The notes under the pieces were generated by a model. The model did no database searches and was not told the origin of the DNA. It was given only the letters and a program-made list of their open reading frames with translations. Source: Adiantum capillus-veneris (lineage: Eukaryota > Streptophyta > Polypodiopsida > Polypodiales > Pteridaceae). From it: DNA of 64,000 bases. Every line of letters starts with the position of its first letter. The first letter of the stretch is position 1. The stretch covers positions 148,469,850 through 148,533,849 of the forward strand of contig CM043949.1 of the NCBI GenBank assembly GCA_014529385.2. Direction: 5' to 3'. Of this stretch, positions 21,067-31,553 are shown piece by piece. Made by a program: the position numbers and the translations under genes.

Positions 21067-21984
21067 GTGCTTTTGATACCCTAAGGTGTCAAAAAGCTGC
21101 TCTAGGAGGCCTTGTGACTAGTTTTTTGCGTGTTTTTTGTTTGTTTTTTTGCTAGATTTTTTAGAGCGTGTCGTGGAATGGGCCGTGTGATAGCTCGAAA
21201 CGAGCGTATCGGTCAGAGGGTCGTGCCGTGCTTTACAGCCCTCCGTTTGGTCACTCTATGCCCTCGGAATCCCTAAAACTGTCAATTTCCAGTAGGGAAC
21301 TAAGCCCAAACTAGAGAGTCTAAGGGTGCAAGTGGGAAGAGAAAGGAGGAGAGTGGAGGACTTGTCCCACATGCTCTCATTCTCTCTTGAGGGAGTAGGG
21401 TATATATATAAGAGTGAGTCTAGTATATATCATAAGACTGAGGACTGAGGCCTGGGCCTGGGCTTGGGCTTGGGGAAATGATCCCGATCTATCTTTTATA
21501 CAAACCAACCTGTCCGTTTTAAGAGTCACGTTTTTTATTTTCGAAAAATTTCACCGCCCGCTCACTCGCGTTTTTAATTTCCTTTTTTTTTTTGGGATTT
21601 TTTTTAAAAAAAAAATAAAAAATGCAGAACACGCAGAAATTGAAATTGCAGAAATTGAAGATGCAGAACTTGAAAACGCAAAAATTGAAAACGCAGAAAT
21701 TGAAATTGCAGGCAGAAATTGAAAATGCAGAAAATTGGAAAAACGCAAGAAATGCAGAAAATTGAAAAAACACAGAAAATTGGAGAAATTGGAACTTGAC
21801 AGAAAATTTAACACAGAAAACGCAGAAATTGCAGAAATTGAAACTTGACAGAACCAGAAAACGTAGAAAACGCAAAAAACAGAAATCTCCACACAACTAC
21901 ACACACTCCTTCCCTGCCTTTCCTATGATAGGGATTACACCACAAGAAAGCGTAATGTGCTAACCGAGCTTAGTGTAGGGCATA
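21067..21984 (-). repeat. Leader of the TR-GAG element with GCAGAAATTGAAA minisatellite
   Basis: Untranslated stretch between primer site and first ORF. From about 21620 to 21870 it is built of degenerate 12-15-bp repeats (GCAGAAATTGAAA and variants), next to T-rich and A-rich runs at 21580-21622. A GGCCTGGGCTTGGGCTTGGG run lies near 21450. Frames through the repeat give only low-complexity Phe/Cys peptides, not a gene. Confidence 0.75.
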
Positions 21985-22002
21985 TCCCCGGCAGCGGCGC
22001 CA
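21985..22002 (-). promoter_or_regulatory. tRNA-Asp-type primer binding site of the TR-GAG element
   Basis: On the minus strand TGGCGCCGCTGCCGGGGA begins 4 bp inside the LTR at 22007. From memory it matches the 3' end of plant tRNA-Asp at all but one position. Confidence 0.85.
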
Positions 22003-22006
22003 AAAA

Positions 22007-22257
22007 TGTGCGCTCCTTGCCGCACTGTCAAAGCAAGGGACTTGCCAATACACCGTGTGCGAGCCACAAACGGCTCCAAGCACACAACAAGGCTAAACTA
22101 GCAAGCTCAAGAGAGCAAAGGGTGTGACACTCACCGCTCTACTCTCGCCTTCGTGGTGGATTCCTCGCCGCGATGAAGAAGAAGCTGCAGTCGTGCCGCG
22201 CTCAACCGCTTCGCCGCCATCGTGCCTTCGTAATGCTCGATCGCACACACACTCTCC

Positions 22258-22297
<40 letters not shown>

Positions 22298-22585
22298 AGG
22301 AGGTGAAGAAGAAGAAGATGGAGATGGAGATGGAGCAAGAGCACTCTTCTATTGCACAAATGAGAGAATGAGTAAAAATTAGGTTTAGTTGGCTTTTATA
22401 GGAGCTCACCCCATTCACACTTGGGCGCCCATGCTTAGCCAACTAATCCCTTGAATGTCCAAGTTAAAGTGCGCCTCTCATCGGTGATCACTCTTACCCT
22501 TTTCCTATTGGTCCGACAAGCCCGGTACCTGACTCTACCAAATACATAATACGGTTACGGTGTTCGTGTGCCGTGAGGGTTAACA
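22007..22585 (-). repeat. 5' LTR of the TR-GAG element
   Basis: Upstream LTR in the direction of transcription; the TATAAAAG box is at 22400-22393 on the minus strand. It has a shorter CA microsatellite than its partner and about seven substitutions relative to 13677-14261. Confidence 0.9.
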
Positions 22586-23220
22586 CAGAGAATGAAAGAG
22601 AAATGTATAAACGTCACTGAGGTTCGAAGGTTCTTGGGTGCATGCGTGTTTTATGTTATCTGGATTCCGCATTATGCACATGTAGCAGAGCCTTTGTATT
22701 AACTTTTGAGAAAGAACCAAAAGTTTCAATGGGAAGAAATGCATACACATGCCATGAAGAAATTAAAGACGTGTCTGCTTATGTCTCCAACTTTGAGGAA
22801 AGCAAACTATGAATGTGGAAGATATGTAATTGTGACAGTGGATACTAGCCCCACAAGAATTGGATGGGCGATTGGGCAAGATGCTAATGATGGCAAGCGA
22901 TATGTGGTGAGGTTTGGAGAAAAAGTCCTAAGTGCTTGTCAACGCAACTATCCATAGGTAAAAAGAGAATTATGGGGAGTAGTCACAGCTTTAAAATGTG
23001 ACAAAGAGTACTTGATAGGAGCAAATGTAATAGTGGAGACTGATTGTCTACCCCTTCTTGGAATGATAACAAGTTGCTTGACTCTCGACATTGCTATGTT
23101 GAGATGGATTGCCTACATAAAGTCCTTGAATTCAGAATTTAAGCATATTGCAGGGAAAGATAATCCAGTTGCAGATATGCTTTCAAGAGCAAGGTATGAA
23201 AAAGAAGAAGACATGATTGT
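22586..23220 (+). pseudogene. pol: RT connection and RNase H of gypsy A
   Basis: After the second CAGAG, VTEVRRFLGACVFYVIWIPH continues the RT thumb/connection. RNase H then shows VTVDTSPTRIGWAIGQ (first Asp), KRYVVRFGEK, VKRELWGVVTALK (Glu), NVIVETDCLPLLG (Asp) and HIAGKDNPVADMLSR (last Asp). Stops interrupt at about 22698 (TAA, in PLY-stop-LLRK) and 22957 (TAG, in NYP-stop-VKREL). The enzyme removes the RNA strand during DNA synthesis. Confidence 0.85.
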
Positions 23221-24612
23221 CGAGGGCGATGATGTAGGCACACAGTTCTATAGTATCTCTCATGCCAAGGGTGATCATGTTTGCCTGTCAAATGCACTTG
23301 AGTCATTTACAGAGGACCTATATCAAGGTGACTGGTTGCTCATTGGACGCTATCTGAGCACTTTGACAAGGCAAGAAGGGTGGAATGATCAAGAGTTCAA
23401 AAGAATACGGAGGAAGGCCTATGGATACTTTTTGAAAGATGGGTACTTATGGGAGCGTCCAAAACAAAGAAATGGAATGCCAATGAGAATCGTGAATGAT
23501 AAGGACGCTCAAAATGAGCTTATGAAAAAGTTTCATGAGAGTCTTTATGCTGGACATAGAGGTGTATGGGACACCTTTACTAAAATGAAAGAGAGGTATT
23601 GGTGGAAAGGCATGTATAAAGATGTATCTCACTTTGTGGAGTCCTGTGAAACCTGTCAAATGTATTCAAATGTACGTCATCGTGATGGGTTGCACCCTAC
23701 TTACCCATTGGCCATGCATTACAAGTGGGTAGTAGATCCGGTCACGATGCCATTGGGCTTATGGAAAATGAGATACATAGTGCTTGCACGAGAAGACTTA
23801 ACCAATCAAGTTGAAGGTCGTGCTCTAAGAACAAAAAGAACAGAAGGGGTATGTAAGTTCCTCTTGGATGATGTGATTAGCCATTATGGTTGTGTTGGGA
23901 AAATAACAGCGGACAGGGGTGAGTTGGATGCTGACAAAGCAAGGGAGTTTTTCTCTAGGTTGGGCATTAAACTTGCTCTCACTATTGCATATAATCCTGA
24001 GGGAAATGGTAAATCGGAGCATGGGCATCCTCCTATCATTAAAGCTTTAGCTAAGGCCTGCAAAGGTAAACTGGGAGAGTGGCCTAGGTTGCTGCCTTAG
24101 GCTTTATGGGCTGATCGTACAACTCATAGCTCGGTTACTGGTTATATGCCTTTTGAGTTGATGTATGGTCAGAAACCTATAATGCCAATTGAGGATGTAA
24201 TTCCCACATGGAATGTATTACCTTGGGAAGATGGAATGAGTAGGGAGGACCTTCTTTCTTTGCGCATACAATAGTTAGAAAGAAGGCCCCAAGATATTGA
24301 GATTGCACTATCACGATTGAAAGATGAAAGGTTAAAGAATAAGGACAGATTCGACAAGAGGCATAGGCTCAGACCTAAAGCTATTGAGGAAGGTGATTGG
24401 GTGTTGGTGTATGACAGTAGTCTTGAAAACCAACATTCAACAATAAGAAATCTTTCAAAGAGATGGTTTGGTCCTTATGTGGTTTAGCATGTACATGGGA
24501 ATGCAACTTATACCTTGCATGAATTAGATGGGACAAAAATGAAGATTTCCATTGCAGGGAAAAGAATCAAGTTATTCAAAAGAAGAGGTGATACAAATCC
24601 CTTTGATTCATA
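23221..24612 (+). pseudogene. pol: Integrase of gypsy A
   Basis: The HHCC zinc domain is FHESLYAGHRGVWDTF followed by SCETCQ (about 23530-23665). In the catalytic core, VVDPVTMP, TADRGE and the Glu of GNGKSEHG are spaced D-58-D-34-E, close to the usual D-D-35-E. TAG at 24098-24100 splits LLP-stop-ALWADR; others fall near 24271, 24487 and 24613. The C-terminal part has EGDWVLVYD, then KRWFGPYVV and YTLHELDGTKM, the GPY/F-type module. No chromodomain follows, only an acidic tail to 24740. Confidence 0.85.
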
Positions 24613-24785
24613 GGAAGGTCAAAATGAAGGCTCTGATGAAAATGGTATGGATGTGGATGAAGAACAAGAGGATGATGTGTTAGATTTTGTTGCAAGCGAT
24701 GATGAAATTGACATGTATGTTGACTTAAATGAAGACTGAACCTGCAAAAGATATCTGTGGCACATGGTAGAGGATGTGCAGGTTT

Positions 24786-24797
24786 AGAGGGGGTGGA
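24786..24797 (+). promoter_or_regulatory. Polypurine tract of gypsy A
   Basis: AGAGGGGGTGGA directly before the 3' LTR. Confidence 0.8.
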
Positions 24798-25823
24798 TGT
24801 CGTGCGATGGCACGTTCATAATGTGAAATTAAAGTATCTACCTCACTCTTAATGTTTATGATGTGTGGGACCAAATGCTACAATGTACATAGTGTGATAT
24901 ATGCGAAAATAGATGCCACGGTTGCAACTCTGTATATACCTTGCGGGGACAGTGAGGCCCTCGACGTGGCACTATGGCATGATTTTTTCACATAAATATA
25001 TTCTTAATTTTCTTTGGTAATGTACAAATGTCAAGTGTTTCGAAGTGGCACGCTCGTTTTGCCTAGAAAGTTCAATGCGGACAATCTCGACCAAAAATAG
25101 CAGGTTTCGTGCGCCGGCGTGAAAGACATGTCCAAAGTGCTTACCAAGTGGGAAAATGAGGTTCAACATGAAATTTGAGCCCAATGTGATTTTTCCACAA
25201 TTTTAGGGATTTTTCCCAGCTCGTTTGGGCTTTTTACGGACAAAAAGTTGACATTTTTGGGCTAGAAATGGTCAAAAATAGCCTTAAAAATGCTCAAAAT
25301 AGCTCAAAATGTCACATCAACGACACTGGCATTGTTGCTCAAGTTGTGTGGGAATTTTTAGAGCCAAGAATGAGCTCATTTGGGCACATGAGCAAGTAGA
25401 TACAACCATTCCTCTACAGGGTGCTAGTGCAGTTCCTTGCTTCTTCCACTACATGGTTCAGGCTGTGAGGCCTCCAATTAGGGTTTCCCCTCCTCAAATA
25501 ACTACTTGGGCTTCTCCAAATAAGTACTGAAGCTTCCATGAAATGGTCACGACGAAGAATCGAAGCGTAAATTTAGGGTTTTTAACAGGTCGAATGAGCA
25601 CTGCATCTGTACGATTGGGAGCGAGGCTACACCTAATCTTCACACACACAAGAGTTTTGAGTTAGTATTGGTTCTTTTTCAAAGTGGAGCTTTCATGGAT
25701 GGATTTTTGTTCTTTTTTATTGTGTTTTTGGCTTCAAATCGTCTACGCCTTGCTTGATTTTTCTACGAATCCTCACAGTCAGAGGCCCGGCGCTTTCCTA
25801 GTCGCACTGCGCACTTCTTGACA
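24798..25823 (+). repeat. 3' LTR of gypsy A
   Basis: Partner of 8781-9799, TG...CA ended, followed by ACGG. Confidence 0.9.
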
Positions 25824-26229
25824 ACGGCTTCTGTAAAAACTCTAACATCTCAAGGCAATCGGCATGGCCTATTGTTAGACTTTATCCTATTGTAAGCGAT
25901 GACTGCTACAAAGCTTGAGTTGCGACAAGGATTTCTCTATATCATATTCTGAAATTGGAAAATTTGCTAGGTAACACTCTTTTAGATAAAATGGGAAAAT
26001 TCCACATCTTTGGGACTGATTTCAATGCCTAAGGATTCCTATTTCCCATTTGATTTGGGAAAATTTCAATTATTTTGGGACTTGTCTTGAGGACTTGTGT
26101 TACATTAAACAAAGAGATAGATTCTCAAGAAAATGGTGGTGTTGAGAAACACCTTTTTTTTTCATGTTGGTGTTAATTGATACTTTATAAAACATACATA
26201 GACACGAATAGCAAGAAAAACAATATATG
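25824..26229. other. Unassigned sequence
   Basis: AT-rich sequence between gypsy A and the first recognisable unit of the 4.13-kb array. I see no gene, RNA or repeat in it. Confidence 0.5.
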
Positions 26230-27019
26230 ACATCAAAAAAAATGAAAACAAGTTTAACATTTACGTTATGTATTATTTTATCTTCTAGTTTACCAATCTC
26301 TGAAAGTACAAATTTGGGTAGCATTTCCTTCATAAAATGGACAAATTCTCAAGTATCCAATCCATGCCATCTCTGCTGAGACCCTCACAAGAGGTTTAAG
26401 GCTTCTAGTACCCAATCCAAAGCTACATAATTCAATGGTAAAAGAATGTAAATGTGCTACTTGTGAGTCAAAAACTATCAAGCTAAACCTTAAGTCAAAT
26501 TGCAGAATCTAACAGTTATGCATCGAAAAATTTGCCAGCATTTCATTGTATTTCGGAGACATTGTCAAAATTCCAGTAATAATTACCATCTCTTTAGAGA
26601 TCCTCACTTGAGGTATAAGGCACATAATAACTTGTACATATGTCGAAACCCTTTTTCACAATTGGGTTATTCAAGCACATATTCGAAGCAAAGATGCAGC
26701 CAAAAAATCCTTCTAAGCAAATGTTCAGGCAAATGAAATTGATGGCTCTATCTAGTATTCATTAGTAGTTAACATAAAACTAGATTTTGTTAACTTTCAG
26801 CTAGGCATACATTATGCCACAAACTTGCTTGAAAGAAATAGTGACCAATCATTTCTAGAAACCATATCCGAACTATATCAAGTTAATTTATGTAGACATT
26901 TTCTAGCAAGAGAGCAAACCAAAATGGTATGAAACTGTTGCGGTAGGATATGAGTGCGTATGTTTGAGAGGTGGGCACGAGGGTGCAAGGGCTGGTTTGG
27001 GACAAGGGAAGACAGAACA

Positions 27020-27063
<44 letters not shown>

Positions 27064-28687
27064 ACCTTAACAAAGCCAAAGAAAGCACTATATCCTCATG
27101 ATGATCAATAAACTATTGAGATTACAACCACATAAACGTCGTCCAAAGTGACTGTCCTATTCCCAAAGTAACACTCTCATCTTTACAAGTTATATTTAGA
27201 TTCTATTCAGCAGATTAAGAACATCTTGTCACAATGTATTTGTTCTTTTTTTTTAAAACCACCAGAATACATACTTTTCTATTGGATTGAATAGGTGCAT
27301 ATGCACCTATCTGGACGATGTTGCTTTTTTTATTGTTGAAGAAGGTGTTGTGTGTCCGAGCATCTGCCGTAGTAGCCCGAAGATACTCCACATCAGCTAT
27401 CGCAAGGGATACCATCTTGCTTGCCAATATAATTTGATGTATGCACACTGAGACACAGAAGAAGTTGAGGAGGCCACTTCCAAGTAATGTTGTCCTACTT
27501 GATAATCGAGTGTAGAGGGTGCTCCGTGTATTGGAGGAGGCAAAAGGATGGGGGACTACTCCAATCCTTCTGTGTGGAAGCTGATAGAGCCGATCCTTGT
27601 GTGTGTGTGTGTGTATGTGAGTGTGTGTACCCGATAGAGAAAGATAGACTGCGTGCTTGTGTGTGTGTGTATGAGCGCATGAGAGATAGTTTGCTATTTT
27701 CAAGAACCAACCTGCGAGGGAGCTGCAATTATGTACACTTGATTGCATGTGTGTGTGCGTGTGTGTGTGTTTGTGTTGACCTACCACGTAAAGTGGTTAG
27801 AATTGTAATGCAACTAAAGTGGTTAGAATTGTACTACTATCCACTTGGTGGATGATCAATGTAATGCCAGATGGGTTTTTAGTTAAAAATAGAACATGCA
27901 AACTATACCACTAGCTATAGGATGTAATTACTAGATGGAGATAAGGTTTTTGATCCCAAGGTCGAAATCGCCCTACATTTATGTAAGGCCATGTGGCATT
28001 GCGATTGTGTGAGTGGGAAATATCAAAGCTACATCTATTTTTGGAATAGGATCATGCCCAAGAATAAGTGTTCCCTTGCTATTCTTGTATTTTTCTTCAG
28101 ATAGGGATCTTTTCTTCAAGGTGGTATATGGGTTGGTGTTAATAAGATATCGGTACCCAACCACTTACGCATATAACAGTAACTGGATAGCGGATACTAC
28201 AAGTCAAAGCACCCAAGATAAATGTTCAAAGGATTTCGTGATTGTGAGTAAAGCTGCACGCTTCTCTTCTAGGGAGGAGAGTATGGTACTATGAAAACTA
28301 CATACCTGATATCTCATGATTTTGGTTGATGTCACTCCAAATTTGTGGATTATGTCTTCGTGTTTGTTACTATACAATACTCCGATCCTACAAGATAAAG
28401 ATCACTTGAAATTCCACACTTGTTCGAGGGTGGTCATTGATTACAATATATGGATTATAGGTAAACATGTAGATGCTTGATCAATTTAGGAGCTGAGAGC
28501 CCCGACCCATCCCTTTGGATTGGGTGGATCAAGCTAGTAATAATGGAGCTTGTATTAGAGAGTAGGCCATCCAATTCTTAGGGTATAAATACCCATATCC
28601 TGACAAAAACCGTTTGATTGAAGTGAGGATAAATTGGAGTAGCTATATTTTTATCTAATATATTATCTAATTCCAATCGTTAAGTAT
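26230..28687 (+). repeat. Tandem unit U1 (partial)
   Basis: It aligns by eye with 29990-32814 (U2): shared blocks near 26288/30057, 27080/30832, 27447/31197, 27960/31737 and 28491/32625. Relative to U2 it lacks about 355 bp at 28264 (U2 32041-32397; U3 and U4 retain all or most of that stretch), so U1 has a deletion. It includes a GT run at 27021-27049 and GTATAAATACCC near 28580. No gene recognised. Confidence 0.85.
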
Positions 28688-31413
28688 GGCACTAGTCCGA
28701 CCAAAAACTAGTAGGGAAAAGGAGTGTGTGTTCAAGTATGAAAATCCCCTCATAATTGAACCATACTTAGACAATTGTATTAAATACTATATTAAATAGC
28801 AATATTTTAAAACAAGATGTCATCAGTCTCAATTATCATTTTATATACATCAATACAACATTATGTATCTAATGGATAATACAGTCATTTAGATCAGAAA
28901 TTTGATCTTTGATCACTAAATATATTATCTCAGTGTTGTATCTCTATGTGCCCACCCTTTGGGATGAGCTTACACTACATCTACATGGAGAAGGATCCAG
29001 TTGGTACATTGGACGATCTTTTGTTACTACTGTAGTTTTCATTGTAATCCGAAGGAAAGAATCTCTTACTTGCCACCATCCAAGAAACACAAGCTTGTCA
29101 AAACTGACATTACTTGGGAAGACATGTGTCAACGACTCCATCCCCTTGTTATTGGTGTCAAAAATTACAATAGACACTAACAAGATAACACAGATCAAAT
29201 ATTATGTTTAGAGACTGAGCCATTTGTTTATGGTAATATTTTCATCATTTAATTTCCAAAAACATCAGACAACACCTCCTTTGTAAATTGGATCAATTCT
29301 CAAAATTTCCAGTCTAATGCCATGTCATCCGAGAGCCCCACATGAGGATTAAGGCTCTTTTTCCCACCATTGGACAATTCGCAAATAAGTTCCAGAAAAA
29401 TCCTTTATCCATCAAGAAAGGATAGCATCAAAAATTACTTTACAGATGTGAATTTACCACTATATACTTACCTTTATCAAGATTGAGTTCCTGCATATAC
29501 AGATATATCACTATAAAGAAATTTCCTCCTCAAAAATCTTCTTTAAATTTCAATTCCCAAAAGAAAATTCTATTTTCAGCTCAAAACCCATAAAAATCTT
29601 GATCTGGAAGAATGTAAACTTCTATGTCAAAGAAAGAAATGAGTGTTCATCTTTAAAGACTAAGAAAATTTCAACTATAATACCAAGATTCCATTACCAT
29701 CTTAGAGAAAGTACCATTAGTAGTGAGGAATACGCATCAGCAGCAAAGTTGAGAATACGCATCAGCAGTCAAAGCAGAGTGTCAGTAAATCTCATCAATA
29801 TGGGAAAGTCCAAAGTATATTATGGATTTCAGAGGTTTCCTTAAGGTTCAAGGTCTCGATGCGTGTATACAAAAGTAACCTCATGATGCTGGCCAGGTTC
29901 TTATTCAGCTTGAAGTCTTCAAGCTGAACCTCCTAGCGCCTAGAAATTCAAATTTCCAGTCAAAGCCATCTCTGCTGAGCGCTCATAGGAAGTTAATGGT
30001 GTCAAACAAAAGGAAAGCAAGTTGAACATTTATGTTATGTATTATTTTATATTCTAGTTTACCAATCTCTAAAAAGTACAAATTTGGGTAGCATTCCTTC
30101 ATAAAATGGACAAATTCTCACATTTCCAATCCATGCCATCTCTGTTGAGACCCTCACAAGAGGTTTAAGGCTTCTAGTACCCAATCCAAGGCTACATAAT
30201 GCAATGGTAAAAGAATGTAAATGTGCTACTTTTGAGTCAAAAACTATCAAGCTAAACCTTAAGTCAAATTGCAGAATCTAACAGTTATGCATCAAAAAAT
30301 TTGCCAGCATTGCATTGTATTTCGGAGACATTGTCAAAATTTCAGTAATAACTACCATCTCTTTAGAGATCCTCACTTGAGGTATAAGGCACATAATAAC
30401 CTGTACATATGTCTAAACCCTTTTTCATAATTGGGTTATTCAAGCACATATTCGAAGCAAAGCTGCAGCCAAAAAATCCTTCTAAGCAAATGTTCACGCA
30501 AATGAAATTGATGGCTCTATCTAGAATTCATTAGTAATTAACATAAAACTAGATTTTGTTAACTTTCAGCTGGCCATAAATTATGCCACAAACTTGCTTG
30601 AAAGAAATAGTGACCAATCATTTCTAGAAACCATATCCGAACTACATCAAGTAATTTATGTAGACTTTTTCTAGCAAGTGAGCAAACCAAAATGGTATGA
30701 AACTGTTGTGGTAGGATATGAGTGCGTACCTTTGAGAGGCGGGCACGAGGGTGCAAGGTGTGATTTGGGACAAGGGAAGACAGAACATCGTCTGTGTGTG
30801 TGAGTGCGCGCGAGCCTTAACAAAGCCAAAGAAAGCACTATATCCTCATGATGATCACTTAACTGTTGAGATTACAACCACATAAACGTTGTCCAAAGTG
30901 ATTGAACCCTATTCCCACAGTAGCACTCTCATTATTACAAGTTATATTTAGATTCTATTGAGGAGATTAAGAACATCTTGTCACAATGCATTTTTTCTGT
31001 TTTTAAAAAACCACCAAAAATTATACTTTTCTGCCGGACTGAGTAGGTGTAGATGCACCTACCTCAATGATGTTGCTTTCCTAATTGTTGAAGCAGGTGT
31101 TGTGTGTCAGAGCATATGCCATAGTAGCCCGAAGGTACTCCACATCAGCTATCGCAAGGGATACCATCTTGCTTGCCAATATAATTTGACGTCTGCACAC
31201 TGAGACTCAGAAGAAGTTGAGAAGGGCGCTTCCAAGTAATGTTGTCTTGCTCGATAATAGAGTGTAGACGGTGCTCCGCATATTGCAGGAGACATAGGGA
31301 TGGGGGACTACTTCAATCCCTGTGTGTGGAACCTGATAGAGCTGATCCTTGTGTGTGGGTGTCTATGAGTGTGTGCATACCGGATAGAGAAAGAGAGAGA
31401 TAGAGACTTCTCG

Positions 31414-31444
<31 letters not shown>

Positions 31445-31521
31445 ATTAGCACGAGAGAGATAGGTCGCTATCTGCAAGAACCAACCTGCGAGGGAAGTGT
31501 AGTTATGTACGCTCGAATGCA

Positions 31522-31553
<32 letters not shown>

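Larger units (their letters stand above)
13677..22585 (-). mobile_element. Non-autonomous LTR element (TR-GAG type) nested in gypsy A
   Basis: The LTRs 13677-14261 and 22007-22585 (585 and 579 bp) begin TGTGCGCTCC and end GGGTTAACA on the plus strand. TSD CAGAG is at 13672-13676 and 22586-22590. The primer site next to 22007 and the polypurine tract next to 14261 show that it points to the minus strand. Its 7.7-kb interior codes for a small ORF, gag, and a CCHC-protease protein; 14275-15886 holds no RT, RNase H or integrase. Large LTR elements with gag only are known in plants as TR-GAG. About seven substitutions separate the LTRs by eye, so insertion was recent relative to the host element. 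Confidence 0.88.
8781..25823 (+). mobile_element. Ty3/gypsy retrotransposon A (interrupted)
   Basis: Two LTRs of about 1.02 kb, 8781-9799 and 24798-25823, begin TGTCGTGCGA and end TTCTTGACA. The outside bases are ACGG on both sides (a 4-bp duplication, or 5 bp with one mismatch). The interior reads gag, CCHC knuckle, protease, RT, RNase H, integrase, the Ty3/gypsy order. A second LTR element occupies 13677-22585. Without it the element is about 8.1 kb, a normal size. I saw no chromodomain after the integrase. Stops at 9962, 22957, 24098 and elsewhere, plus frame breaks, make it defective. Confidence 0.9.

Noticed and set aside
21519-21904. Phe/Cys-rich ORFs on the minus strand
   Set aside because: Made by the GCAGAAATTG minisatellite in the TR-GAG leader; all frames are open over the repeat.
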